From an uncultured Marinilabiliales bacterium (GTDB lineage Bacteria > Bacteroidota > Bacteroidia > Bacteroidales > BM520): 7,360 bases of DNA. Position 1 is the stretch's first letter; the number at the start of each line of letters is the position of its first letter. Shown in pieces: positions 1 through 6,783 of this stretch. The DNA lies in assembly GCA_937877575.1 (NCBI GenBank), contig CALFIZ010000035.1:1-7360 (forward strand). The letters run 5' to 3'. The position numbers and the translations under genes are program-made. A model generated the notes under the pieces. It searched no databases. It saw nothing but the letters and a program-made list of their open reading frames with translations, and had not been told where the DNA came from.

Positions 1-159
1 ATGGTCAAGGCCGGCGACCTGATTATGAAGCCCATCGAGAAGGCCTACAACGAGCATGTGCTGAAAGTGTTCCAGGGCAAGGCCAAGTTCCTGGTCAGCG
101 GCCTCGACGGTGCCTCGGCAGCCGTTCTCGGTGCCTCCGCCATCGGTTGGGAGATCTGA
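1..159 (+). CDS. ROK-family sugar kinase (glucokinase-like), C-terminal fragment
   Basis: Frame 1 is open from the first base to a TGA at 157-159 and encodes 52 residues with the typical end of Bacteroidales ROK kinases: a GDLIMKP segment, a helix with VLKVFQGKAKFLVS, then AAVLGASAIGWEI before the stop. ROK kinases phosphorylate glucose or related sugars in the cytoplasm using ATP. The N-terminal ATP-binding domain and the zinc/catalytic centre lie outside the window, so substrate cannot be judged. The ATG at position 1 is probably an internal methionine, not a start. Base composition is about 61% GC by hand count, against about 47% in the adjoining cysS piece, and codons favour C or G in third position. 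The gene ends exactly where sequence of an unrelated gene (cysS) begins, so it is probably foreign to the rest of the window. Family assignment is from recognised C-terminal residues only. Confidence 0.6.
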   Translation: MVKAGDLIMKPIEKAYNEHVLKVFQGKAKFLVSGLDGASAAVLGASAIGWEI

Positions 160-160
160 A
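150..160. other. Chimeric junction between ROK kinase end and interior of cysS
   Basis: Upstream of this point frame 1 encodes a ROK kinase C-terminus; downstream, frame 2 encodes cysteinyl-tRNA synthetase from its middle. GC content changes abruptly at the same place. The sequence AGATCT (152-157), containing GATC, sits at the join, which may be chance or may reflect ligation at a restriction end. The exact breakpoint cannot be fixed because the kinase stop codon and the cysS reading frame overlap here. Assembly or library chimera is the likeliest reading; a genomic deletion is possible but would destroy this copy of an essential gene. Confidence 0.75.
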
Positions 161-526
161 TTTGAAAAGAAATGCTTCGAAGCCCTCGATGATGACCTGA
201 ATACCCCAATCCTCATCGCTTATTTGTTTGACGCTGTGAAAGCCATCAATTCCGTTGCCGACAACAAGATGTCGATTACCGCGGACGATTTGGAAAAACT
301 CAAATCATTGATGCATACTATCGTTTTTGACATCCTCGGATTGGTTGACGAGGTGGAAGGCAGCAACAATAAGCTGATTGATGACCTGATGAACCTGATT
401 CTCGATTTGCGCGCCAAATCACGCCAAAACAAGGACTGGGCCACATCCGACCAGATACGCGACGCTTTAAAGGCGGCTAATGTGATTGTCAAAGACGGCA
501 AGGACGGTACAACTTGGGAAATATAA
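158..526 (+). pseudogene. cysS: Cysteinyl-tRNA synthetase, C-terminal fragment (5' part replaced)
   Basis: From about codon 158 the frame encodes EFEKKCFEALDDDLNTP, the conserved entry to the DALR-type anticodon-binding domain of class I cysteinyl-tRNA synthetase. A helical region follows (FDAVKAIN, DILGL), then the characteristic end with SDQIRDALKAANVIVKDGK and TTWEI before TAA at 524-526. The enzyme charges tRNA-Cys with cysteine in the cytoplasm. Only about 122 of the usual 460-500 residues are here; the Rossmann catalytic domain with its HIGH and KMSKS signatures and zinc ligands is missing. The same frame can be read back to a GTG at 110, but residues before about 158 are an out-of-frame reading of the ROK kinase gene and mean nothing. 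The stop codon directly abuts the ispG start, so the 3' end and its neighbour look native. In its real genome the gene is presumably intact; the truncation is probably an artefact of the join. Confidence 0.88.
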
Positions 527-2101
527 ATGAGCAGGGAAACAGTCATAGGAAATTTGCGTCTTGGTGGTGATAACCCCGTGAGAATACAGTCAATGACCAA
601 TACTCCGACTGATGACGTGAAAGCTACTGTCAGTCAGATTGTTGAGTTGTGCGACAACGGCTGCGAGCTCGTCAGAATCACCACGCGCAATATCCGTGAC
701 GTCAGTTACCTCTCTGAAATCAAGGAGGAACTTGTCAGAAGAAACTGCTTAGTGCCTGTCATAGCCGATGTACACTTCAATCCCAAGGTGGCGGAGCTGT
801 CAGCAGCCATTGTCGAAAAGGTAAGGATAAATCCCGGAAACTATATTGACAAGAAGGCGGGAAAGACAACATTCACAGATGAAGACACTGTCAACGCCGT
901 CAGTGCGGCTAAAGAAAAACTCATACCTTTAATCAGCATCTGCAAGAAACACGACACAGCAATACGTATCGGAAGCAACCAGGGCTCATTGTCCGACAGA
1001 ATAGTTTTCAAATACGGGGATACCGCAAAAGGCATGGTCGAGGCTGTCATGGAATTTCTACGGATATTCGAGGAACTTGATTTCCACAACATTGTGATTT
1101 CATTGAAATCAAGCAACCCCATGATTATGATAGAAGCCAACCGCCTCATGGTCGAACGCATGAATCAGATTGGCGTTGACTATCCGCTGCATCTTGGGGT
1201 AACCGAAGCCGGCAACGGCCAGGAGGCGCGAATCAAATCCGCAATAGGCATCGGCACACTGCTTTGCGAAGGTATCGGCGATACCATAAGAGTGTCATTG
1301 TCGGAACCGCCAGTGGAGGAAATCCTGCCTGCCAAGGAGATTGCCCGATTCAAGAATGACATCCGTGTCGGGAAATTTGACGTCAGCAAACGCCCGGCAC
1401 TGCAGGATTCACAGCACCCTTTGTCGGTCATAGTCTCGGAAAATGTCGCAAAGTCAAGTGTTAGCGGATATAAACTTGCCGATTTCATAATCAAGGATGT
1501 CGGCAGTCACAATGATTTCATGCTTTTCAATAACAATAACTTCCCTAATGCCAAGGTCATGGAGGTCACGGGAGCGTCATTGAAGGAAATTTGCGAAAAC
1601 CTTGACGGGTATTTCTCGGAAGTGCCTTACAGACCGTTGGTTATCAAGAAATACTATAACAGGGACATACCTTATGAGCGTCTGATGATAGAGGCAGCAG
1701 TAGAAATCGGCTTTATCATCAGCAATTATCCCGTCTCAGGAATCTGGACCAATGTCAGGGAATCCATAATGGCCGACATACTGCAGGCTACGCGTAACAG
1801 ACTTTCGAAACCTGAATTCATAAGCTGTCCCACCTGTGGCCGTACCGAATACGATTTGATTTCAGTGGCTGATGAAGTGAAACGTAAAACTTCTCATTTG
1901 AAGGACATTACGATTGGTGTTATGGGGTGTATTGTCAATGGCCCCGGTGAAATGCGCGGTGCGGACTATGGTGTGGTGGGATTTGGTAAAAACAAGGTCA
2001 TACTTTACAGAGGCAGTGAGGCTGTCGGCTACCCGTTTCCCGCCTCTGAAGCTGCCGACCGTCTTCTCGAACTTATAGAAAGTGATAAACAAATTAAATA
2101 A
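527..2101 (+). CDS. ispG: 4-hydroxy-3-methylbut-2-en-1-yl diphosphate synthase (Bacteroidetes three-domain type)
   Basis: IspG (GcpE) converts 2-C-methyl-erythritol 2,4-cyclodiphosphate to HMBPP, the penultimate step of the MEP isoprenoid pathway, with a [4Fe-4S] cluster and reduced ferredoxin or flavodoxin. The N-terminal TIM barrel (about 1-265) carries QSMTNT (21-26), ADVHFNPKVA, RINPGN (100-105), HLGVTEAG (222-229) and GDTIRVSLSEPP. An insertion (about 270-410) typical of Bacteroidetes, Chlamydia and plants follows. The C-terminal cluster domain has SCPTC (C434, C437) and GCIVNGPGE (C468, E475), matching the three-Cys-plus-Glu ligand set of this enzyme with the usual spacing, so it should be active. 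At 524 residues it is shorter than the roughly 600 typical of Bacteroides, mainly in the insertion, and the N-terminus before the first barrel strand is also short. The ATG at 527 is the first possible start because the cysS stop in the same frame is immediately upstream (0 bp gap). No clear Shine-Dalgarno is visible. Confidence 0.97.
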   Translation: MSRETVIGNLRLGGDNPVRIQSMTNTPTDDVKATVSQIVELCDNGCELVRITTRNIRDVSYLSEIKEELVRRNCLVPVIADVHFNPKVAELSAAIVEKVRINPGNYIDKKAGKTTFTDEDTVNAVSAAKEKLIPLISICKKHDTAIRIGSNQGSLSDRIVFKYGDTAKGMVEAVMEFLRIFEELDFHNIVISLKSSNPMIMIEANRLMVERMNQIGVDYPLHLGVTEAGNGQEARIKSAIGIGTLLCEGIGDTIRVSLSEPPVEEILPAKEIARFKNDIRVGKFDVSKRPALQDSQHPLSVIVSENVAKSSVSGYKLADFIIKDVGSHNDFMLFNNNNFPNAKVMEVTGASLKEICENLDGYFSEVPYRPLVIKKYYNRDIPYERLMIEAAVEIGFIISNYPVSGIWTNVRESIMADILQATRNRLSKPEFISCPTCGRTEYDLISVADEVKRKTSHLKDITIGVMGCIVNGPGEMRGADYGVVGFGKNKVILYRGSEAVGYPFPASEAADRLLELIESDKQIK

Positions 2102-2108
2102 TAGCATT

Positions 2109-5003
2109 ATGAAAAAATTTTTACTCATGACATTGCTGTCATTATGTTGGGTAATCCTACCGGCAGCGTATATTATCGATTATCCCGTGACTCTTCGTCA
2201 GCCGGACGGCACTGAAATCCACTGCTTTGCATCAGGTGATGAATATTACAACTGGTATCATGATGCAAACCATTTCACCATTATCGCCAACAGCGAAGGC
2301 TATTACTGCTACGCTGTGCTGTCGGGTGAAAAGGTTGTCGCATCACAGTATGTTGTCGGCTCCGTTGACCCTGCATCAGTCGGCCTCAAACCGGGCGTAA
2401 GTATCTCAGCTGAGGCTAAAAACGCCATCAGGGACTCCTTCGTGAAAAACACTCCTCCGAAAACCCCGGTTCCCGGATATGATGTCAGCAAGGGCAAACT
2501 TGACAATTTCGGAATAATGAATAACCTTGTGGTATATATCTATTTCAAGGACCAGACCCCGTTCCCGGAAGACACCGCTTATTATTGGAATATGTTCAAC
2601 GGCAGCGGCGATGTGTCGAACCAGACTCTGCAGAACTATTTTGAGACAGTGTCTTATAATATGTTTTCAATACGGTCATATTTTTTCCCCCTGACAGAAT
2701 CCACTCAGATTCTTGCTTATCAGGACAGCCATGACAGAGAATATTATATGCCCTATGATCCTGTGACGGCTCCATCCGGATATCAGGACAACGAAAGGGC
2801 TGACCGGGAATTCCAGCTGCTGCATGATGCAATCGTATATATTGCCGATGAGGTTCCTTTGGACATTAACCTTGACCATAACAACGACGGCTATGTTGAC
2901 AATGTGGTGTTTATTGTCAGAGGCGATGTAACCGCATGGTCAACACTGCTGTGGCCTCACCGCTGGTCCCTGTATTCCCACAATGCCTATATCCACGGAC
3001 TCAGAGTCTATGACTTCAATTTCCAGCTTGAAACCCACCTCAACAGTTCCGAATCCAGTGTGCTCTGTCACGAAATGTTCCATTCACTCGGCGCTCCGGA
3101 CCTGTACAGATATTCCGACAACACCATCAGCCCGATAGGTAACTGGGACGTCATGTCGGGCAACCTGCATCCGGCACAGTCAATGTCTGCCTACATGAAA
3201 TACAAATATGGCGGCTGGCTCGATGAAATCCCTGAAATCACCAAAGGCGGTGTGTATTATCTGAATACCCCTTACTCCTCTGAAAACTGCGTGTATAAGA
3301 TTGCTTCACCGAATTCTTACGACGAATATTTTGTGTTGGAATACAGAAACAAAAACCATCCGTTTGAAACTAAAATGCCAGGCGAAGGAATGCTTATTTT
3401 CAGAGCATATCCAAGCATCAGCGGCAACGCAGGCGGCCCACCGGATGAACTCTACGTGTTCCGCTACGGTGGCACCAATACCGTGACCAACGGCAATATC
3501 AACAGTGCCAATTTCAATTCCACTGTCGGCAGAACGGAATTCGATGACCATACCAATCCGCCATGTTTCCTGAAAGACAACAATCCTGGCGGCATATTCA
3601 TCAAAAATATCGGCTCTGTTGGTACTCAGATATCATTTGAAGTCTGGTTTGATGATGTCCCGACTGCTGAATTTGAGGCTTCATCAACTGAGGTTACGGT
3701 CGGATGTCCGGTAGATTTCACTGCTAAGTCCTACAATTTCGTTGACAATTGGTTTTGGGATTTCGAAGATGCCACACCAAACGCTTCAGAAGAACAGAAT
3801 CCGACAGGAATTGTCTTTAATTCTCCTGGATATAAGACTGTAACACTGACAGTTATGAATGAACATGGTGATGGTACAGTTACAAAGGAAGGATATATCT
3901 ATGTTAATGGAACAGACGGACCTTCCGTAAGTTTCAGCTCCGACAGACAAACAGTGTGCATCGACGGCCAAACTATTCATTTCTACGATGAGAGCGATTT
4001 GTGCCCTACTTCATGGCATTGGTCTTTCTCTCCTAATACCGTCACTTTCATCGAAGGCACAGATGCCAGCTCACAGAATCCTGTGGTTTCATTCAATGTC
4101 GCCGGCGACTATGACGTAACTCTCTCAGTATCAAATGCCAATAAGACAAACTCGTTGACGGTTGAGAATTACGTTTCAATGTCCGGAATGAGCATTCATG
4201 GTTATCATGAGGATTTTGAAAACATCAACAGTATTCAGGAAGCAGGCTGGGTTGTTGAGAATCCTGACAATAAGGTTACATGGGAGCTTGCTGAAACCCT
4301 TGAAAACAGCAGCGTCAACCATGCACCGTACGTTAACTTCTTCAAATATAATTCTGTCAATAAAAGCGATTATCTGATTTCACCGTATTTCAAGCTTGAT
4401 GGAAGATACCAGCTTCATTTCAGACATGCATACAGACTGAAGAACAGTAATACCTCTGATACTTTAAATATAAGCATATCAACTGATTGCGGTGACACAT
4501 GGCAACTTCTCGAATCTTTCTATGAGGATGGTTCAAACAACTTTGTCACCGGACCGGCAGTCAATTATGATTACAGTCCGCAGGATGTTACCGACTGGTG
4601 TGGCTACAAGTCCGACTATGCCGACTGTCTCTCTGTCGATTTGAGCGATTATGCCGGCTATGAAAATGTCATGATCAGGTTTGAAGCCGTGAAAATAGTC
4701 GGAAACAACCTGTTTATCGATGATATTTATTTCGAATCTCTTGACGGTATCAACGATTATGCGGATTCAGAATCATTCACTCTGTTCCCTAACCCGAATA
4801 ATGGTATTTTTACTCTCCATTGTGACGGAAACTACAGTAATGTTAAGGTTGACGTGTTCAATATTACCGGTACAAGAGTGCTGTCGAAGAATTTCATCGG
4901 TTCCAACTCTGTAATTGACCTTTCAGATTGTCCTGACGGATTGTATATTGTAAATATAACTTCAAACAACTACTCTCAGAAGCTGAAATTAATCAAGCAA
5001 TAG
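2109..5003 (+). CDS. Secreted M6-family metalloprotease with two PKD domains and T9SS sorting domain
   Basis: A 964-residue exported zinc protease. A signal peptide (1-20, MKK then a hydrophobic stretch ending LPAA) is followed by the M6 N-terminal region (PVTLRQPDGTEIHCFASGDE). The catalytic domain (about 138-395) has a calcium-type loop D256-x-N-x-D260-G-x-x-D264, the zinc motif HEMFHSLGAPD (H321, E322, H325, D331) and a likely Met-turn DVMSG (M349). A beta region runs to about 515, then two PKD domains (about 518-601 and 605-692, each with a W-x-F core and YxVTLSV-like strand), a jelly-roll adhesin-like domain (about 702-877), and a C-terminal type A T9SS sorting domain (about 888-964: LFPNPNNGIF, then GLYIVNI and a basic end). 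Known biology of such proteins predicts Sec export, T9SS passage and surface attachment or release. The substrate is unknown. ATG 2109 is preferred over an in-frame ATG at 2082 that overlaps ispG and would put nine polar residues before the signal peptide. It lies 7 bp after ispG. Confidence 0.93.
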   Translation: MKKFLLMTLLSLCWVILPAAYIIDYPVTLRQPDGTEIHCFASGDEYYNWYHDANHFTIIANSEGYYCYAVLSGEKVVASQYVVGSVDPASVGLKPGVSISAEAKNAIRDSFVKNTPPKTPVPGYDVSKGKLDNFGIMNNLVVYIYFKDQTPFPEDTAYYWNMFNGSGDVSNQTLQNYFETVSYNMFSIRSYFFPLTESTQILAYQDSHDREYYMPYDPVTAPSGYQDNERADREFQLLHDAIVYIADEVPLDINLDHNNDGYVDNVVFIVRGDVTAWSTLLWPHRWSLYSHNAYIHGLRVYDFNFQLETHLNSSESSVLCHEMFHSLGAPDLYRYSDNTISPIGNWDVMSGNLHPAQSMSAYMKYKYGGWLDEIPEITKGGVYYLNTPYSSENCVYKIASPNSYDEYFVLEYRNKNHPFETKMPGEGMLIFRAYPSISGNAGGPPDELYVFRYGGTNTVTNGNINSANFNSTVGRTEFDDHTNPPCFLKDNNPGGIFIKNIGSVGTQISFEVWFDDVPTAEFEASSTEVTVGCPVDFTAKSYNFVDNWFWDFEDATPNASEEQNPTGIVFNSPGYKTVTLTVMNEHGDGTVTKEGYIYVNGTDGPSVSFSSDRQTVCIDGQTIHFYDESDLCPTSWHWSFSPNTVTFIEGTDASSQNPVVSFNVAGDYDVTLSVSNANKTNSLTVENYVSMSGMSIHGYHEDFENINSIQEAGWVVENPDNKVTWELAETLENSSVNHAPYVNFFKYNSVNKSDYLISPYFKLDGRYQLHFRHAYRLKNSNTSDTLNISISTDCGDTWQLLESFYEDGSNNFVTGPAVNYDYSPQDVTDWCGYKSDYADCLSVDLSDYAGYENVMIRFEAVKIVGNNLFIDDIYFESLDGINDYADSESFTLFPNPNNGIFTLHCDGNYSNVKVDVFNITGTRVLSKNFIGSNSVIDLSDCPDGLYIVNITSNNYSQKLKLIKQ

Positions 5004-5004
5004 C

Positions 5005-6024
5005 ATGAAACGACTCTGTTCGTCTTTTTGTCTGATATTCTGTATTTTATCGCTTTTTGCCCAAAATGACATGCTGTCGTTCAACATGTACAACACGGGT
5101 GTGTCGTATCTGAAACAAAATAATATCGACTCCGCTCTGTACTGTTTTTCGAAGTCTCTTGCCATTAATCCAGAACTGAGCAAAGCCTATTATAATTCGG
5201 CGTATTGCTGTTATATGCTCCAGGATTATGACAATTGCCTGAAAAATATAGACATGTTCATGAAGAATAACATCACTGCCGACTGCGTCTATCTCCGCGG
5301 ACGCTGTAATCATCACTTGGGCAATATTGAAACTGCTATGGCTGATTATTACAATGCAACCATTATAGATGGCAATATGGATATGGCTTATTTTTACAGC
5401 GGTGTCATCAATTTTGAAACCGGTGATTATGCAAAGGCGATATCTAACTTTTCCAAAGCGTTGAATATCAATGGTAAAAAGGATATTTACTATTATAATC
5501 GCGGCTGTTGTTACAAGCATGTAGGCGAATATGAACTTGCAATTACCGATTTTACCAAGGCGTTGAGTCTCGGCGATAACAGTTCCCAACTGAAGAATAA
5601 TCTTGGATTCTGTTATATGAAAACCAGAAATGTTCGTAATGCGGTTAAGAATGTCAATGAGGCACTGGCTGCTGATTCGTCATTCATTGAAACTTATAAC
5701 ACCAATGGGCTTGTTTCATATACGATGAGAAATATGAAACAGATGGTTATCCAACTAACTGATGGATTGATGCTTAGACCTAATGATGTCGTGTTGCTGA
5801 ACAATCGGGGAGTGGCTTATTTTGAACTTGGCAATTATGAGTCTGCTCTTGCTGATTTTGACAAGGTGCTTCGACTTAATCCCAATGATGCGGAAGCCTA
5901 TTTCAATAGAGGCAATACCAAGATAATGTTACGCGATGTGGATGGCGCCTGCAGTGACTGGAACCAGGCGCACAGGCGCGGCATTGAACTGCCGGAATGG
6001 ATAATAGAGGAGTGTGAACCATGA
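5005..6024 (+). CDS. Exported TPR-repeat protein (nine tandem repeats)
   Basis: A 339-residue protein with a short signal peptide (residues 1-19, MKRLCSSFCLIFCILSLFA, cleavage probably before Q20; no lipobox, so not an obvious lipoprotein). The mature part is almost entirely tetratricopeptide repeats with a 33-34 residue period: about 25-58, 59-91, 92-125, 126-158, 159-192, 193-226, 227-260, 261-294 and 295-328. Repeats such as YYNRGCCYKHVGEYELAI and NNRGVAYFELGNYESALADF fit the TPR consensus well. The ending DGACSDWNQAHRRG is common in Bacteroidetes TPR proteins. TPR solenoids are protein-binding scaffolds, so a periplasmic binding partner is likely, but none can be named. The mature chain has about 11 cysteines, many at the CC or CY position of helix A. 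The start lies 1 bp after the protease stop and the end overlaps the next gene by 4 bp, so co-expression and translational coupling with both neighbours is expected. Confidence 0.85.
   Translation: MKRLCSSFCLIFCILSLFAQNDMLSFNMYNTGVSYLKQNNIDSALYCFSKSLAINPELSKAYYNSAYCCYMLQDYDNCLKNIDMFMKNNITADCVYLRGRCNHHLGNIETAMADYYNATIIDGNMDMAYFYSGVINFETGDYAKAISNFSKALNINGKKDIYYYNRGCCYKHVGEYELAITDFTKALSLGDNSSQLKNNLGFCYMKTRNVRNAVKNVNEALAADSSFIETYNTNGLVSYTMRNMKQMVIQLTDGLMLRPNDVVLLNNRGVAYFELGNYESALADFDKVLRLNPNDAEAYFNRGNTKIMLRDVDGACSDWNQAHRRGIELPEWIIEECEP
6007..6012 (+). promoter_or_regulatory. Shine-Dalgarno-like GAGGAG before the PD40/TPR gene
   Basis: GAGGAG lies inside the end of the upstream TPR gene, 8 bases before the ATG at 6021. 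None of the other starts in this window has a comparable purine-rich site; Bacteroidetes usually do without one. It encodes Glu-Glu in the upstream protein, so it may be chance, but the position suits reinitiation at the ATGA overlap. Confidence 0.35.
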
Positions 6025-6783
6025 GAAAGTTCTTGATTGTATTATTGTTAAGCGTTTGCGGGTCATTGGTTGCGGTTGGCCAGAACATGGAATTCGTGAA
6101 ATACAATTTCCATAACAAGAAGGCATTCAAAGTGGCCGTAAAAAACCTTAAACAGGGTGACAAGCTGTTCTATGCGAAAAATCCTGACTACAGTCAGGCT
6201 CTGAACTACTATTATGTCGCCCAGGATATCAACCCGTATAATGCGAAACTCAACTACAAAATCGGCAAATGCCTCTATTATGAGCATAAAGACGACGCAA
6301 AACCTTACCTTTTCGCTGCCGACGGCCTGTGGCATGACCTTACACACGATTCCCTTATGATTTCAGAAAGCAGCTTTATGCTCGCCAATGTCTATAAATC
6401 GGAACTCATTTTCGATTCTGCAGTCATTTACTTCAGAAAAGCTGCTGCGTATGATTACACTCACAGTATCAATGATTTGATTGACAAGGAGATACGGCAA
6501 TGCTTGAATAACGATACCATCATTCGACAACCCGAAAAAGTGTTTGTGGACTTGCTCCCTAACACCATAAACTCCGATGACAATGACTATCTGCCTGTGT
6601 TGATAAATCGTTACAGGGGTATCTTGTTCAACTCCGACAGGAAAAACAGTTCTTCAAAAAAACAGAATCTTTTCAACTTCAATAAAAACAAAAAACCGGT
6701 TAACAGGTTCTTTTACTGCGATATCATTAGTAAAACTGATTATGGTACTGTTAACGAATATGCTTTATTGAGTTCGTTGAAGG
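6021..6783 (+). CDS. Exported TPR-PD40 protein (PorE/OmpA-family-like), 3' truncated at junction
   Basis: ATG 6021 overlaps the previous stop as ATGA. The protein begins with a signal peptide (MRKFLIVLLLSVCGSLVAVG, cleavage near Q21) and TPR-like helices: KQGDKLFYAKNPDYSQALNY, then AKLNYKIGKCLYYEHKDDAKPYL, and a further pair with SFMLANVYKSELIFDSAVIY. A linker with EIRQCLNND leads to VFVDLLPNTINS (from residue 174) and YLPVLINRYRGILFNSDRK (to 208). That pattern matches the first blade of PD40 propellers in Bacteroidetes proteins built as TPR, PD40, then a carboxypeptidase-regulatory-like domain and OmpA C-terminus. PorE of the type IX secretion system has this plan, binding peptidoglycan through its OmpA domain. 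Only about 254 residues are genuine; near 6780-6790 the sequence becomes antisense to a glutamine synthetase gene. The frame stays open to the window edge by chance, so automatic annotation would give a false long protein. Orthology to PorE is inference from partial architecture. Confidence 0.75.

Noticed and set aside
110..157. GTG-initiated N-terminal extension of the CysS fragment
   Set aside because: These codons are an alternative frame of the ROK kinase C-terminus; the Pro/Ser-rich sequence does not resemble CysS.
152..157. AGATCT as a biological recombination or attachment site
   Set aside because: A single six-base palindrome with no flanking repeats; the right-hand junction has no such site, so only a possible cloning or chance link is noted.
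2082..2108. Upstream in-frame ATG for the protease gene
   Set aside because: It overlaps the ispG end and adds nine polar residues before a signal peptide that begins properly at ATG 2109 with MKKFLL.
2102..2108. Terminator or promoter between ispG and the protease gene
   Set aside because: Only 7 A/T-rich bases separate the genes and no inverted repeat followed by a T-run is visible; a promoter inside ispG could not be supported by a convincing motif.
5047..5589. A 180-codon open frame on the - strand inside the TPR gene
   Set aside because: It is fully antisense to a well-supported repeat protein, has no recognisable motif, and its composition (many Ile, Val, His) is what complementing TPR codons gives.
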